Shown: positions 37,101 to 48,197, counted from the first letter of the stretch. The stretch: 64,000 nucleotides of DNA from Hondaea fermentalgiana (GCA_014084085.1 NPFB01000111.1:57492-121491), one strand, 5' to 3'. Made by a program: numbers and translations. Notes: generated from the letters alone by a model not told the origin.

Positions 37101-39764
37101 CTGAAATGCCTCAACGGCAGGAGAGAGGGCACGGACGCAGAGTTCGCCGATACGTTTGTCTACGCGTAGAGGCTCTTGCTCACGCATGTGCTCGCGCAAA
37201 AGGCAACGAAGTGCGTGGAGAGCATCGGCAAGGAGTGGTGCTGTGCGACGCGAGCGTCGTCGAAGTTCCTGTTTGCAAAAGCGCACCAGCACTGCGAAGA
37301 GGTCGCTGTCGAGCAGGACATCGCCTCGCGCCGAGGCGCCAAGGCGCTCCACAGGCTTGGCTGCGAGCAAGATGATCGTTTTTAGCGCGTTGCGTACCAT
37401 TTCGGCACCAGCGCGCTCGTTTGCGAGCGTGGCGCAAATTTGCTCCAACACGCGAACATCGTGCCGCATCGCCAACGAGGACTCTCCGGTGCCCGCGGCT
37501 CGAGCCGCAAGTCGAGCCAGATCGTGTTGGGGATCTGAGGTATTGCTACTGGTACTATTTGAGTCGTGCTCATCTTTGCCAGGCTCCACATTTGTCATCT
37601 TTGCTCCAAAGCTTCCAGGTGTGGGTTGCGCGGCATCTTTCCTTGGGTGTCTTGATGCGTCAGCGTCTTCGCTTTCCTGGATCCCAGCGCCACCTGGTGA
37701 TGATGATGGCGATGATGGCAATGATGATGATGATGCTGTTGGCGAAGAGGACGAAGGCGGCGAAGCAGTTGCGCGGCGACGCACATCTGAGGCTTGCTTA
37801 TAACGGGTTGTGCCACCATTCGATGAAACCACATCGTGAGGATGCTCTTCTGTTGGGCGCAGAAGCGCAGCATTGGAGCTCGAGGAGCGACGATGGCCAC
37901 GTTGCGTGCGTTTGGGGAGACGAGCGGCCGGGCTCGGGACGCCGCGCTCATAAGGAATGAGTTCCCCATCAACGGGGGGGCGTTCGGGTGCTGTGCGAGA
38001 GTCTTGGTCGACATTTGCAATAGAATTACGCCTGCGAAGTCGCGGCGAGGGCGCCTCGTCTCGAGATGAGGCGATGGATAGGAGATCATGCTGATCGGAG
38101 ACGTCGAGCCGCTGCTGAAGCTGGCGCTGGCGCTGCCGTTCGGCGCTCGAGGGATTTGGCCAACGCGGGCTACGTGGCTCGCTCATGCGCACAGGCGAGG
38201 TCATGGTTGGTGTTGGTGGCACGGTAGGCTGTCGTGTACCAAGAAACTGCTCGAGACGGTAGCGAGGGTTATTGAGATGATTCGCTTCCACGACTTCTCG
38301 GGCCTGGACCTCTTCTGGGGTCTCGCGCACGAATGGGTGGTCAAAGAGTTTGGGCCACTGCAGCCGGTGCCGACTGTCCTTGGTAAGCAAACCCGCTAAA
38401 AAGCTTCTGAAGAGCTGCGACATTTCCGAAGGGTAGCGCACCTCATTTTTGACAATGAGATTGATGAGCGTGTAAATGTTGTTGGTGAAAAAGGGAGGTT
38501 GGCCCACAAAGAGCTCGTAGAGAATCACGCCCAGCGACCACAGGTCGGCCGTATGATTGTACGGCTGCTCGCGAACGAGCTCCGGGGCCATATAAAGAGG
38601 CGTTCCTTTGATGGAGGTGACCATGATGGTCTTTGCAGAGAGCGCACGCGCAAAGCCAAAGTCGCACAGTTTGACGCGGCCTTCGCTGCTAATAAGAATA
38701 TTTTGTGGTTTCATGTCTCGATGGATGATGCGGTGCGAGTGGAGATAATAAAGAGCTTGGACGAGCTGTTTGGCAATGTTTTGTACCTGCGGCTCGGCCA
38801 CACGACGGTCATCCTCGAGAAGCTGAAAGAGATCACCTTGGGCAAACTCTGTGACGACGCAAAACTCTCGCCGCGTTTCGAAAGCGTCGAGCAAGAGCAC
38901 AATGTTCGCGTGGTCGAGCGGTCGAAGGATTTCAATTTCGCTTCGTAACTTGGCGAGCTCTGCTTCGGACTTTCCGTGTTTGCTGATGAATTTGAGCGCA
39001 AGTATGTGACCTGTGAATCTCCTCCTTCCCTTGTGCACCTTGCCGAAAGACCCCTCGCCAATAATATCGAGCACGACGTAGTTGTCCATTGGGTTTTCCG
39101 CGTCTGTCGCGGGCACAATCACCTCTTCGGGTCTCCTCCGTCCGCGGCGCGGCGTCCACTGCCTGTGCCTGCGCGTTGAGTTCTGCCCATTCGGTTCCAT
39201 TTGGCTGTCGCCATCGTGCCATGTTTCTTGCGCACGATCGTCGCCATTCCTTTTTGAAAGCGAGGGGGCGTCGGCGGCTGCAGACGCCTCTTTTGCGTCT
39301 GGCTCGGAGTGCTCCGGGTCGCTGCGCTGCTCCTCGTCGTTGTCGACTTCGACCTGGCCAGATTCGCGCTGGCCGGACTCCGCGTCCGCTTCGCGCTCGC
39401 GATGTTTGCGCGGGCTCGCGATCTCGTCGAGGTCTTCGGCCTGGACCTGCGCGTGGGCCTCGCCCTCCTCCGCGTCCCGTCGCTGCCCCCGCCGCCGCCT
39501 CGCTTCGCGCTCAAGCTCGCGCTCAAGCTCGCGCTCGCGGTGGCGCCTCGAGGTTTCATCTCCATCATCCTCGCCGGCCGCCTCGCCGCTCCTGCTCATC
39601 GCGCCGCCGCCGCCCTCGGCCTGGGCCTCGCCGCCCTCGGCCTCCTCCTCCTCCGCGCGCCGCCTCGCCATCGCGCCGCGCCCACGCAGCGCGCGGCGCC
39701 GCGCCGCGACCGTCGCAGGTTCGGGTTTTCGGGCGCGATCGCGACGACGGAGACGCTCATTCAT
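34164..39764 (-). CDS. STK36: Fused/STK36-type serine/threonine kinase with C-terminal ARM/HEAT region
   Basis: 1866 residues from ATG 39764. The kinase domain lies at about 229-480: IGEGSFGKV (235-243), Lys258, HRDMKPQN (348-355), DFG (368-370) and APE (393-395). All catalytic residues are present. The [22 protein letters not shown] entry matches the usual N-terminus of Fused-family kinases, so Met226 (ATG 39089) is a serious alternative start. The 225 residues before it are Arg/Glu/Ala-rich low complexity. After a Ser/Pro-rich linker (about 500-770), residues about 780-1860 are helical ARM/HEAT-like repeats ([53 protein letters not shown]). Fused/STK36 acts in central-pair assembly of motile cilia and in Hedgehog signalling in animals, and in cytokinesis in plants (TIO). 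A flagellar role is likely here. Confidence 0.9.
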   Translation of the reverse strand: MNERLRRRDRARKPEPATVAARRRALRGRGAMARRRAEEEEAEGGEAQAEGGGGAMSRSGEAAGEDDGDETSRRHRERELERELEREARRRRGQRRDAEEGEAHAQVQAEDLDEIASPRKHREREADAESGQRESGQVEVDNDEEQRSDPEHSEPDAKEASAAADAPSLSKRNGDDRAQETWHDGDSQMEPNGQNSTRRHRQWTPRRGRRRPEEVIVPATDAENPMDNYVVLDIIGEGSFGKVHKGRRRFTGHILALKFISKHGKSEAELAKLRSEIEILRPLDHANIVLLLDAFETRREFCVVTEFAQGDLFQLLEDDRRVAEPQVQNIAKQLVQALYYLHSHRIIHRDMKPQNILISSEGRVKLCDFGFARALSAKTIMVTSIKGTPLYMAPELVREQPYNHTADLWSLGVILYELFVGQPPFFTNNIYTLINLIVKNEVRYPSEMSQLFRSFLAGLLTKDSRHRLQWPKLFDHPFVRETPEEVQAREVVEANHLNNPRYRLEQFLGTRQPTVPPTPTMTSPVRMSEPRSPRWPNPSSAERQRQRQLQQRLDVSDQHDLLSIASSRDEAPSPRLRRRNSIANVDQDSRTAPERPPVDGELIPYERGVPSPAARLPKRTQRGHRRSSSSNAALLRPTEEHPHDVVSSNGGTTRYKQASDVRRRATASPPSSSSPTASSSSLPSSPSSSPGGAGIQESEDADASRHPRKDAAQPTPGSFGAKMTNVEPGKDEHDSNSTSSNTSDPQHDLARLAARAAGTGESSLAMRHDVRVLEQICATLANERAGAEMVRNALKTIILLAAKPVERLGASARGDVLLDSDLFAVLVRFCKQELRRRSRRTAPLLADALHALRCLLREHMREQEPLRVDKRIGELCVRALSPAVEAFQTVQGAQTDAIKCVLLICSFCTVYSPRLWISVHKEVSSEDFCNALVVVLQHSNVKRRGSVDQRNKEARLALRAMALLVHPAASNGGEVALEHFPLFAPFDERDEFEVDPSDWFGGIFQTDRPAKLEDRARQADAILASGERLRQRIVTAIESAGAVFDILVAAAVSFDGGNTSPAPLSGVAGALHAKDALRVLLHACSFSVDVAYRLAKDAQALQGIMTLARQSKEEGQLACVLLSVLSRRRLLTVAMSSASIELCINVLSDTRTPNEALPAKASLLAAVLNRFSLEFKAFEGSLISETSQRSRAGSLSKLHHVTTKLLEHLIRSQDLRRGIHALMAACEGSAHARVVHPMQGVGFVFQEFSAHDLPSTLLLAFLKLARRSALPDYAARVSQSILESGLWHHLMELVVPQTSVADREFGTATTGRAAANLSTRGVLSVLQLTTELVSADPPSNASVLFGSDGALYWVVDLLHSTHLQRLLVWPATLGGGAHGIVAVLDHVFDVLALVFACELQAPEQRQLQMVLSNCGFMRKSMRALALVERLGLAADRPEFSLAPLKLHAILVSESELFARQFVEFGGLQQVKELGLLDLARYVRMYRNSTTASTSALKDTNEQEHDKDESSLALQTSNPRGPLSPRKGEPGSIMPESKTSASIDSSNGTGVILQVRMDMTIHALLLLNQLASQGDAYHQAILAADYSADLHYLLGYPNAIVRSETCRLFGKLCKNSSLFYPALARSFSSGPTLAKNNPSGSKAEKGDNNDVDQTELLAASSSSFSPPAASSPPQATSSSTSSASTSSSTPATTLLGRLVACCQDEDPETRKLACFAVGNAAYHSDYLYKLLAPAVPLLVHLLSDREKKTRANAAGALGNLVRNSSVLSAALLDADAHVNLLWLVARDPAIQPQRMALFSMGNLLAHKDCREALLAACAKDAVPLEEWLEDLEKSASDQILCSYASRALAKLRAAPRSPPTRPASISA

Positions 39765-40337
39765 TCATTCATTCAGACAGACAGAGAGAGAGAGAGAGAG
39801 AGACAGAGAGAGACAGACGGTCATTGACTCTGCTTCCGCACCAATTCTAACTAACCACCGGCCGCCCACTTGCGCCGCGCGGGGCGCACTTGCCGCCGCC
39901 CGCGCCAAGTCGGGTATTCGCGCCGCGCAAGTCGACAATGGGCGCGCCAAGTCGGCGCGCGATTTTTCCCCCCCCGGGCGCGCACCGTCGGGGAGGGGGG
40001 ACGAGTGACCATCGGCGATGGGAGAGCCACGAGTGGGAGTTGCTGTTGATTGCCGGAAGCATCATCATCCCTGGCGCGCGGAGGTTGACGACGGAGGCTG
40101 ATTGATGAGGGTTCCGGAGATTCCGCGACTTGCTCTCCACGGCTGGCCAGCTCGAGGGGCTTGGTATGGTATGCAATGCAGTGCAATGCAAAAGAAAGAA
40201 AGAAAGAAAGAAAGAGAACAAGAAAGAGTGAGAGAATTATCATCGATTAGAATCTGCAATGGAGAAACAAAGAAGAGGAGATCCTGGACTTGCTGGCTGA
40301 CTCGCTGGCAAAAAGTGCGTGCGCAGGAAGAATGTAG
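39765..40337. other. Intergenic region upstream of the Fused-type kinase
   Basis: Contains (ATTC)n and (GA)n microsatellites (39756-39818), a GC-rich cluster of CACTTGCGCC and GCGC(C)AAGTCGG elements in both orientations (39863-39961), a poly-C run at 39967 and an (AAAG)n run at 40189-40216. No gene was recognised. Confidence 0.6.
39863..39961. promoter_or_regulatory. Cluster of ACTTGCGC/GCGCAAGT elements upstream of the Fused-type kinase
   Basis: GCCCACTTGCGCCGCGC followed by GCGCACTTGCC, CGCGCCAAGTCGG, CCGCGCAAGTCG and GCGCGCCAAGTCGG. These are four or five copies of one core in mixed orientation within 100 bp, about 100-200 bp upstream of the ATG at 39764. The first copy shares 17 exact bases with 12104-12120. 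A factor-binding array is inferred. Confidence 0.45.
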
Positions 40338-41969
40338 CTACTGCATGACGCGGAGCCCAGCTTTCACATGCACGAGAGCCAAATCACTGGTCTCGATGGC
40401 GCCAGCCACCCAGCCTTGCTGCGTAGAAAAGGCATCGCCCACGAGCAGAATGGGCGATTGAGATGGCTCCATCGCAGACGTGCCGCCGTGGCAAATGGTG
40501 TGAAGGGCAGCGCCAATCTCAACGCCTTTACGCCATTTGTGGCTGCCATTGTTCCAGAAGCGGAAAATGGTGTTGTCCCAGATGGGCTCTGGCGCCTTGG
40601 CCGCATGCTCGCCGTGCATGTCCTTGATTTGATCGTAAACCTCATGCGCAGCGTTGCGCCAGTTCGCGCGGAACTCGCGATCCCAGTACTCGGCGTACTT
40701 GCCCGAAGCATAGCAAAGAAGATCCTCGCGGTCATAGTAATGGATCTGGCGCACCTCCAAATCGGTAGTGGACTTTCCGTACTTGAATCCGGCCTCGCGC
40801 CACCATACATCGGAAGAATCGGGAAGGTCGAATTCAAGAAAGACCTTGAAGAGCGGGATAAGCTTGACAGCGTTGCAAATGAGGTCGAGACGTTCGCCCG
40901 TAAGCGCAGGCGAGCGCTTGGCGAGTTTCATGGCGGCGTCCTGCGGGAGACCAATGATCACACGCTTGGCGCGAAGTGTGACGGGCGCGCCATTTTCGCG
41001 TACGGAAAGAGCAGAGAAACCCTCGGCGTCAGGCTCGGCGATGGCCGAGACCTTGGCGTTGAGGCGGACCTCGGCTTCGCTTGCCTTCGCCATGCGCTTC
41101 ACCACCTCCTCAAAGCCCTCCCGCACGTAATGCTGGTCTTCGTCCAGCTCGGGGCCGTAGAGAATACCCTCTTGCACAAAGACCGAGGCGGCCACGCTCT
41201 CGTCGGAAAAGATATCGTAGCCGCTGTACGAGAAGAACTCCTTGATGTCTGCGCGCGAGGCGCCATACTTTTCAAGAAAGGCTGGCAAGCTGAGCATGCA
41301 GAGCTCCTCGCGCTCGAGCGGCGGGCGCGCCGCGTCCTCGGGCATGGCCTCCTCGTACGCGTCGTAGCACCGCTGGAGAAAGTCTTTGGGTGTGAGGCCG
41401 CAGTCGGTGAGGCGAAAGTCTCCCTTGCGCACGCGCTTGCCCTCATAGTAAAAAAGGTTTGAGCTGTCTTCGAGTTTCACCGGGACCAGGTCGCAGCCCA
41501 TTTCGGTGACCATCTCCGCCACGCGAGGCTGCACCGAGGGGAAGATACGCATACCGCCGAGCTCGTCCATATTGTATGGGTTGTCGTCATTGTCGTCGCT
41601 AAAGAGGCGACCGCCGAGGTCGTTGTCCCCCTCGAGGATGACGACCTTGAGCTCGGGGAACTCCTTGCGCAGCTCGTACGCGCAGTAGGCGCCGGAGAAC
41701 CCGCCGCCCACGATAACGACCTCGTAGTCGTTCTCCCCCAGCAGGCTCTGCGCCTTGCGCGCGGCCCTCCGCTTGGACACGCGCTTGCGCAGGACCGACA
41801 GCCGCGAGAGGAGGCCGGCCCTGGGCCTGGGCTCCACCGGAGCCGAGCTGCGCCCGCGCGCCGTCTGCTCGTACGCGTGTCTCTGCATGGCTGCGCGCGC
41901 CTGCTCGCGTGCCGCCTTCTCCCTCGCCGCAGACTCCTTCCTCGCGCGCTGGAACTGCTCCGGCGTCAT
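40338..41969 (-). CDS. FAD-dependent amine oxidase
   Basis: 543 residues from ATG 41969 (MTPEQFQRAR); upstream frame lacks an ATG. The Rossmann dinucleotide-binding motif VIVGGGFSGAYCAYEL (85-100) and the following LEGDNDLGGRLFS give the FAD-binding entry. LGGMRIFP is the typical second motif. A C-terminal ILLVGDAFSTQQGWVAGAIETS closes over the flavin. These define the flavin monoamine/L-amino-acid oxidase superfamily, which oxidises amines or amino acids and makes H2O2. The first 75 residues are basic and Ala-rich with no clear signal peptide; mitochondrial targeting is possible but not shown. The exact substrate cannot be told from the sequence. Confidence 0.88.
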   Translation of the reverse strand: MTPEQFQRARKESAAREKAAREQARAAMQRHAYEQTARGRSSAPVEPRPRAGLLSRLSVLRKRVSKRRAARKAQSLLGENDYEVVIVGGGFSGAYCAYELRKEFPELKVVILEGDNDLGGRLFSDDNDDNPYNMDELGGMRIFPSVQPRVAEMVTEMGCDLVPVKLEDSSNLFYYEGKRVRKGDFRLTDCGLTPKDFLQRCYDAYEEAMPEDAARPPLEREELCMLSLPAFLEKYGASRADIKEFFSYSGYDIFSDESVAASVFVQEGILYGPELDEDQHYVREGFEEVVKRMAKASEAEVRLNAKVSAIAEPDAEGFSALSVRENGAPVTLRAKRVIIGLPQDAAMKLAKRSPALTGERLDLICNAVKLIPLFKVFLEFDLPDSSDVWWREAGFKYGKSTTDLEVRQIHYYDREDLLCYASGKYAEYWDREFRANWRNAAHEVYDQIKDMHGEHAAKAPEPIWDNTIFRFWNNGSHKWRKGVEIGAALHTICHGGTSAMEPSQSPILLVGDAFSTQQGWVAGAIETSDLALVHVKAGLRVMQ

Positions 41970-43019
41970 GCCACCGCCGGCCACCGCCCCGACCGAGACC
42001 GAGACCGAGCGAAGCGGCGTCCGCCCGGGCCTCCTTCCGGCGCTTTTATGCCGCTGCACCTCGCGCCCCTCGCGCCCTCGCCGTGCCGCTACACGTGCAC
42101 GCGGAGCACGTGCACGTGCTGCACACACGCGCCGTCCATCCTCTTGTCCAGCTAGGTACACACTGGCCTCCGGATCCTAGGCCGCGCAACGCAGTTTGTG
42201 CTTTGAGCAAGGATATACTGTTATTAGAGAGCAAAGTCAGCGGTTATATAACCAATAAGAGAGTATATTCTAGCAGATTGGCGAGGGGGGATCACGCGTC
42301 CAGCTCGGTGCAAGGGGTACCGCAGTATATCCTCTGTTTGAAGGTGGCTAATATTATCATAGATGAAGGATTTTTCGGGTTGCGCGGCGACCTTTCTTTC
42401 TTAGTTGCCTAGTTAGTACTTACAGTTACTACCCAGCTGCAGCGCCCGCGTCCAAAGTCATTCACATTTTCTGCCTTCCAACGGGAGATGATGCCCCCCC
42501 CCGTCGCGTGAGCACCACCACTGACTAGCCTCGCTCTCACAGGCGCCGTCGGCGAGTGACCGACTGACTGACTGACTGTGAAGGCTGTACGGACAAGGCT
42601 CTCCGCAGGCAGCTCCGCAGGCAGCTCCACAAGCGCAAGAAAAACTCCAGCCAGCTGTGGTTCCGCATCCGTTCTGCATACGATCTCTTTGCGCAACGCA
42701 AAATGAGGAGCGGCGACGGCCGGCAGCCAGCCACTCGCTGGGAGAGAGAGAGGGCGAGACAGACAGACCCACGACCACCTGCTGGCGCCGCTGCCGCCGC
42801 CGCTGCTGCTGCTGCTGCTGCGCGGCGAGCGCCGGAGGAGCGCCGGGAACAGGATAAGAAACAGGACAGGGCCGGGCCAAGGAGAAAGGGAAAGCCTGCG
42901 TGCGGCGAACTCGCTGACGCGATCATTTCATTGCCCGCGGCCGTGCCAGAAGAACTCGGCGCCACAGAACCCAGACACGGCGCGAAGCGAGGAGTGTCCA
43001 GCGCAAGCCGCAACGTACG
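41970..43019. other. Intergenic region between divergent genes
   Basis: Shared upstream DNA of the amine oxidase (-) and RIO1 (+). Has a C-rich run near 42490, (GACT)n at about 42561-42577, paired GGCAGCTCCGCA repeats near 42601-42625 and (CTG)n at about 42799-42820. No gene was recognised. Confidence 0.5.
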
Positions 43020-44711
43020 ATGGCGTCGGAGGCGGCCAAGAGGCAGCTGGCCAAAGACCTCCATGCGGCTCTTTTCACGCCGGCGCCACGGGTTGAGGGC
43101 GCGGAAGCCGAAAAACACGCGTGGGCCGAGAACGCCATGTACGGCTCCGGCTCCGGGGCCAACAATGGCGGCAACGGCGATTACGATGAAGATGACGACG
43201 ACGCGGAGGCAAACGCCGAAGAGGAGGCAGCGTACTACGACGGCTTCGAGACGTCCAGAGACTTTAGCGGCGCTTCGTCAACCGCGCTGCAGCCCCGTGA
43301 ACACAGTCTCGCAAGCATCGACCGCCACGTGAATCTGGGCAAAATGAACTTGTCGCAGACGGCCAAAAACGATGTACTTCGCGGCGAACGCAAACAACAA
43401 GGCCAGAACCGGCATCAAGGTCGGGACGACCGTAGTACAACGGAACAAGTCATGGATCCGCGCACACGTCTTATCCTCTTCAAAATGCTCAGTCGTGGCA
43501 CCTTTGAGGAGATCAACGGCTGCATCAGTACCGGAAAGGAGGCCAATGTGTATCACGCGCGCACCAAGGAATCAAAGGATCTTGCCGTCAAGGTCTTCAA
43601 GACATCCATTCTGGTCTTCAAGGACCGCGACAAGTACGTGAGTGGCGAACACCGGTTCCGCGGAGGTTATGGTCGCAGCAACCCTCGGAAAATGGTCAAG
43701 CTTTGGGCCGAAAAGGAGCTTCGCAACCTCAAGCGCCTCCACACCTGCGGCATCCCCTGTCCAGAGCCGCACATGCTTCGTTCTCATGTTCTCGTCATGG
43801 ACTTTATTGGTGTCGATGGCTGGCCAGCCCCCCGTCTCAAGGATGCAACGCTCAGCACCCGCCGCGTCCAGAGCGCCTATGTGCAGTGTCTCAAAATCTT
43901 GCGCCGTATGTACCAGATGGCCAAGCTCGTACACGGCGATTTCAGTGAGTACAATCTTCTCTACCTCGATCGTACGATCTACGTTATTGACGTGTCGCAG
44001 TCCGTTGAAATGGAGCATCCTCGCGCCCTCGAATTCCTGCGTCTTGATATCGAAAACACAAATGCTTTCTTTAGCAAGAAGGGCCTTCAAGTGATGCATC
44101 TGGTGCACGCGTTCCAATTTATTGTGGATCGTAGCTTTGACTGCAGCGAAGAGCAAATGGACGCAGCCCTCGACAAAATTCAAGAGACCATGAACGGGGC
44201 AAGCGCCCTCACACAAGAGGAGTCGAATGAGCTCGAGGTATCGAATCGCGTGTTTCTCAACAGTTTCATTCCCACCAGTCTGTCCCAGGTTCACGATATC
44301 GAGCGCGAGTATGCGCTCGTCGCCGCCGGTTCTGACACAGATCGGCTTCTCGTTCATATCATGACGGGCCTCGATAAGGGCCCAATCGAGACTTCCGAGG
44401 CTGCCGATACACAAGCGGACGCGGTTGTTCATGGTGGATCAATCTCGGAAAAGAATGGCACCGAGGCCGATCCCAGTAATGATAACGAGAATGACGACCA
44501 GGATCACGAGAGCAACGAAGATGCAGACAGTGGGTCTCAGGAAGAAGAGGAAGAAGACGAGGGCGCCACCGGAGACGCTTTCACGCTAAAGGAAGCCGAC
44601 AAGGATGCCCGAAAGGCGCACAAGAAGCAAGTCAAGCAGGAAAAGCAGGAACGTCGCAAGACCAAGGTGCCCAAACACATCAAGAAACGGTACCGAAAAG
44701 GCAAAGCTTGA
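43020..44711 (+). CDS. RIOK1: RIO1 atypical protein kinase/ATPase
   Basis: 563 residues; ATG at 43020. RIO1 is needed for late cytoplasmic maturation of the 40S ribosomal subunit (20S to 18S rRNA cleavage and release of Nob1). The RIO signature STGKEANVYHA (170-180) replaces the usual P-loop. Lys191 (AVKVFKTS) is the ATP lysine, HGDFSEYNLLY (305-315) the catalytic loop and IDVSQSVE (323-330) the metal-binding loop specific to RIO1 (Asp324). N-terminal 100 residues are acidic and low complexity. The C-terminus is acidic followed by a basic Lys/Arg tail ending KKRYRKGKA, as in other eukaryotic RIO1 proteins that cycle between nucleus and cytosol. Confidence 0.95.
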   Translation: MASEAAKRQLAKDLHAALFTPAPRVEGAEAEKHAWAENAMYGSGSGANNGGNGDYDEDDDDAEANAEEEAAYYDGFETSRDFSGASSTALQPREHSLASIDRHVNLGKMNLSQTAKNDVLRGERKQQGQNRHQGRDDRSTTEQVMDPRTRLILFKMLSRGTFEEINGCISTGKEANVYHARTKESKDLAVKVFKTSILVFKDRDKYVSGEHRFRGGYGRSNPRKMVKLWAEKELRNLKRLHTCGIPCPEPHMLRSHVLVMDFIGVDGWPAPRLKDATLSTRRVQSAYVQCLKILRRMYQMAKLVHGDFSEYNLLYLDRTIYVIDVSQSVEMEHPRALEFLRLDIENTNAFFSKKGLQVMHLVHAFQFIVDRSFDCSEEQMDAALDKIQETMNGASALTQEESNELEVSNRVFLNSFIPTSLSQVHDIEREYALVAAGSDTDRLLVHIMTGLDKGPIETSEAADTQADAVVHGGSISEKNGTEADPSNDNENDDQDHESNEDADSGSQEEEEEDEGATGDAFTLKEADKDARKAHKKQVKQEKQERRKTKVPKHIKKRYRKGKA

Positions 44712-45679
44712 TGCCACGAACAGGGCATCCCAAGAAATCGAGGAACCTTTTCGGCAAAAATGCAAATGCAATGATGCGGTCTGCGGTATACTGGCGTGTG
44801 AGCTGGCGTACGCGTTGCATGTGTTCCTGCTGGAAATGAAAGCTTTGTTCTTCTTCCTTAAAGCAAAAGGATAAATTCTGTGTACACAAAGAAATTCTCC
44901 AGCCTCATTGGATACTTTGTAGAAGAGAAGAATAGACAGAGAAGTTGTGGGAAAGGAGCAGAAACGTATTCTTGTGACCTCTTATTCCTGACAAAAAAAG
45001 AAATTTCGGGGTCTGGCCCGACCAAAATGTTGCTAGTCTGCACATGTCGAGAAGGCCGGGGTTGTGGCGGCGAAGACAAGCTCTCGGTGCGTCTGAAAGC
45101 CGACGAGCCGACGTGCGATCGCGGGGTTGATTGCGAGGGGTCAGTTCGCGAGCGCCTCTCCAAAGCTATCTTCAACAACATTCGAGCGCACCAAGAGTCC
45201 TCGGAACCCACCGCAAACTTTCACAAGAGAGTAGGCAGGCCTCGCCATCTTCTGAATGCCTCTTGCGCGCGGTTCATTCGCCGCAGAGCTTTCAAGGAGA
45301 GTATTTTTTTTTTGCAAGTTGCGCGACGATCAGTGGTTCTTTGGGCACAAGAATTCAGCCCGGCAATCACCATTCTCGCCGATCGGCCAAAAGGTAGCCA
45401 ACTAAATTGATCAGAAGATGGATGCCATGCCGGAAAGTACCAAAAACTTATTCATCTATTGTAATCGTGGGTGTGGACGTTGCTGTGACGAATTTTGCGT
45501 CCAAAGGTGACACTGACAGCCGCGGCGATTGACAATGTAGCGCCGATACCAGAACCAACGAATTCTGGAACATCTGTGGCAACTAGCTCCAACAACGCTC
45601 GTCGCAGGCTCTACTCCGTGACTCTGAAAACTTTTATTGTGGAATGAATCCAGCAGCTCTCGCAACGCATGCACGCATT
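44712..45679. other. Convergent intergenic region (about 1 kb)
   Basis: Between the RIO1 stop and the stop of the Cys-rich membrane protein. A 176-codon frame at 44880-45410 begins with GTG, has no recognisable domain and mixed composition, and is probably spurious. Confidence 0.5.
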
Positions 45680-47083
45680 TTAGCGAACAGAAGAGCGTGC
45701 ATTTGGATCAAGAACTTGTCCAGTATGGAGTGGCGGATCAACAATTATTCCTTGAGCCGGGTATGATGCGTCCTGGCCAATCACCTGAACTTGGAATCCG
45801 GAAGGGGAAACGGGCATCTGCCGCATTATTCCTGGATTTAACTCCTGAGGCGGTGCCTTTAGGCATTGGTTTGAAACCAAACATTCACCTAAAACCTTCA
45901 TACAAAGAAAAGAACACGGCCCAGTACAACACAGAAAGATCGAGAGCGAGATGATCCAGTCGAGAAGCATGTTTTTCGTATCGGCTACCGTGAATGTGCC
46001 CGCCACCATGACAACAATGATGATCAGCAAAGGTATCGCGATTTTGACAACGTTCACACCATAATCACCGAGATAGCCGAGGTTCTTGAGAGAGATCGCC
46101 AGAGATGTAAGTCCGAGCTGGAAGAGAAGTACAAAAACCTGTAGAATAAAAATCTCAATCCACATCTGTCGCCCTCCACTTAGTACTGTGTCACTTACAG
46201 AGCCGCTCTGATCGAAAACGTTTTCGATGTCCCACGCGTAGTAGGTGTTTTCAAAGGCCGAATACATGTCTGAATCGATACGATAACGAAGTAATGCTGA
46301 CACTGAGCACGAAGCTTCAGCATCTTCCCCAAAGGCGTGTCCACCTGCGAGGCTTTGGAAACATGTCGAGATTGCCAAGCTCCCCGATACTGCTACAAGG
46401 ATCGTTAGTACCATCGCCCTTGGGGGGCCAGGGCACCGACATTGACAAGGCTGACGTTGACCATTTTTGTCGAGGTACCCAAGCGTGCGCAGGATGTAGT
46501 ATTCCTTGTAATTGTCTTTTTTGGCATATGTGTAAAATTCGAGCGCAGTCGCGAGGATGAAGAATGCACCAATACAGGGGTAAAAAATGACGAGTTCAGG
46601 TGTGGCAAACGGCTCCCAGACGGAAGTTTCAAGGGGCGTGTTGCCATAGAGGCATCCGGCGCAGCTGTAATGTCCGGAAATGCCTGGGCCAACACTCGCT
46701 TCTTCGAGCCAACCAAATCCATTGGAAGAGCATGCTTCGCTCAAATCCAAGCAGGTTGAATTAGAGGGCATATCCGGGCAATCCACGTCTACTGACGAAA
46801 ATGAAGGGGGGCAATTCGAAATTCCTGCCGTGCACACAAAGCCAACTCCACACGAGCTGCAATAGTACGGTCCGTCGGTCAGGACGCCAATTTCATCCCC
46901 GAAGGACAGCAAAGAATTTTCGTAGGCTTGGCCCCACATCCTGAACGACCCGCCACAAGCCGTTCGCGCTTCATCTACGCTCTGGTACGGGTCACACCCC
47001 ACAACATCGTCACCAAGCGCTTGCTGCGCCACGGCGGCCGCTGTGGCCATCATCGTGGCCAGTACCCAAATGGTCCTCGCCAT
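45680..47083 (-). CDS. Secreted-entry, Cys-rich polytopic membrane protein of unknown family
   Basis: 467 residues; ATG at 47081-47083. The N-terminus is a signal peptide (TIWVLATMMATAAAVAQQALG, cleavage near residue 24). Residues about 28-160 are a cysteine-rich lumenal or extracellular domain with about a dozen Cys in CSSCGVGFVC- and CAGC-type pairs. Five hydrophobic helices follow at about 163-185, 223-245, 308-332, 343-365 and 374-396, with a cytosolic or lumenal CQCRCPGPP knuckle before the second. The tail is Pro-rich. Overall plan (Cys-rich ectodomain, then several helices) parallels the EGF-bearing protein at 17515-18780, though direct homology is not visible to me. Receptor or adhesion roles are possible. 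Confidence 0.78.
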   Translation of the reverse strand: MARTIWVLATMMATAAAVAQQALGDDVVGCDPYQSVDEARTACGGSFRMWGQAYENSLLSFGDEIGVLTDGPYYCSSCGVGFVCTAGISNCPPSFSSVDVDCPDMPSNSTCLDLSEACSSNGFGWLEEASVGPGISGHYSCAGCLYGNTPLETSVWEPFATPELVIFYPCIGAFFILATALEFYTYAKKDNYKEYYILRTLGYLDKNGQRQPCQCRCPGPPRAMVLTILVAVSGSLAISTCFQSLAGGHAFGEDAEASCSVSALLRYRIDSDMYSAFENTYYAWDIENVFDQSGSVSDTVLSGGRQMWIEIFILQVFVLLFQLGLTSLAISLKNLGYLGDYGVNVVKIAIPLLIIIVVMVAGTFTVADTKNMLLDWIISLSIFLCCTGPCSFLCMKVLGECLVSNQCLKAPPQELNPGIMRQMPVSPSGFQVQVIGQDASYPAQGIIVDPPLHTGQVLDPNARSSVR

Positions 47084-48197
47084 ACTTTAGAGTCTGATGT
47101 GAGTCGCCCAATGCCTTTACGTTCGGGTTCTGAAATGCCAAGCCATCGTGGACGTATACTCGAATCTACTTGCTAGTATGGACCTCGCTTCGAGCGGGGT
47201 TTGAAAGGGGGAGATGCACCTTAAGGTGGTTGTCGGGTCGCGTGAAACTTGACAACGCTACTGCAAATCGCTAATTGCGCGTAGCGCACACACGCGCACT
47301 CGCACACGCGCACACACACCCCGCGCACTTTGGACAACGACGAGCGGCACCCCGCTTGAGGAACGCAAAGAGCCTCGGGCTGCAGCAGTAGATTCGAGAA
47401 ACCGCGCAGATTCCGCAATGGCCTGGACATTGCCAGCCAGAACATACGTGTGCGCGGCTGCTAGCAGCCTATCTGCAGCCATGTGGGCGGCAAGTAAACT
47501 CGCGAATCGATCCGTCCAGCAATTCATTCCGAAAGGCTTTTATGTGATCGAGGAAAGTTCTGCTGTGCGACCGGCTGCGAAAATACACCGAAGTTTCAAA
47601 GTAAGACGTTTTACGAGCCAAGGTCCGAGCCGAGTCGGGTGCCTTAAAGCAGCTAGCAGCACCAACAGCACTAGACCTAGCCATGGTGTAGCCATGGTGT
47701 AGCAAGTTGTCAAGTGCGTCATCTCGGACTTGCCCTCCCCTCGGGGTTCCCCTTCGAAGTTCCTTCCCCCGCTCGCTGGACTGGCTTGCAGATCCAAAGT
47801 GCTACGTAACTTCTTTTACCAAGGCCGCCTTGCGGCGCGTTGTAAGATTTGTAACTTCCATTGGCCCATTTCGCGTGCGACAGTCCGATCTGCAAGCAGG
47901 ACGCGTGCGGCTGCAGCGAAAGCTTTAAGAAGGCGCGTCACAGCACCAACAGGAGGAGGCTATACGTTCGCGCTTGCGTATTGTCAGGTTGTTGAGCGCC
48001 ACAGCCGTGAGAGAAAGGGCCGGCAGGCAGTTCGGGCGTACTTTCCTGCACACGAAAAGAGTGCGTGGAGAGATGGGGGCAGCAAGACGGCTTTGCTCCT
48101 TTTTTTTTTAATTAACACGCAGGCGTGCGATACGTTTGCTGTTGGTAATAGTCACCTGTCGCACCCTTGCGCTAACAATCTCTTGAGTTCTCATACT
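47084..48197. other. Intergenic region (1.1 kb)
   Basis: Between the 3' end of the CCDC17-like gene and the 5' end of the Cys-rich membrane protein gene, both minus strand. Contains a (CA)/(GCAC) alternating purine-pyrimidine run at 47279-47321 and a tandem GCCATGGTGTA pair near 47679-47702. No convincing gene. Confidence 0.5.

Noticed and set aside
40368..41462. A 364-codon plus-strand open frame opposite the amine oxidase
   Set aside because: It exactly mirrors a strongly supported flavoprotein; no recognisable domain; typical shadow frame in GC-rich coding DNA.
44880..45410. A 176-codon plus-strand frame downstream of RIO1
   Set aside because: Starts with GTG, has no domain or conserved pattern, and lies between two convergent genes.
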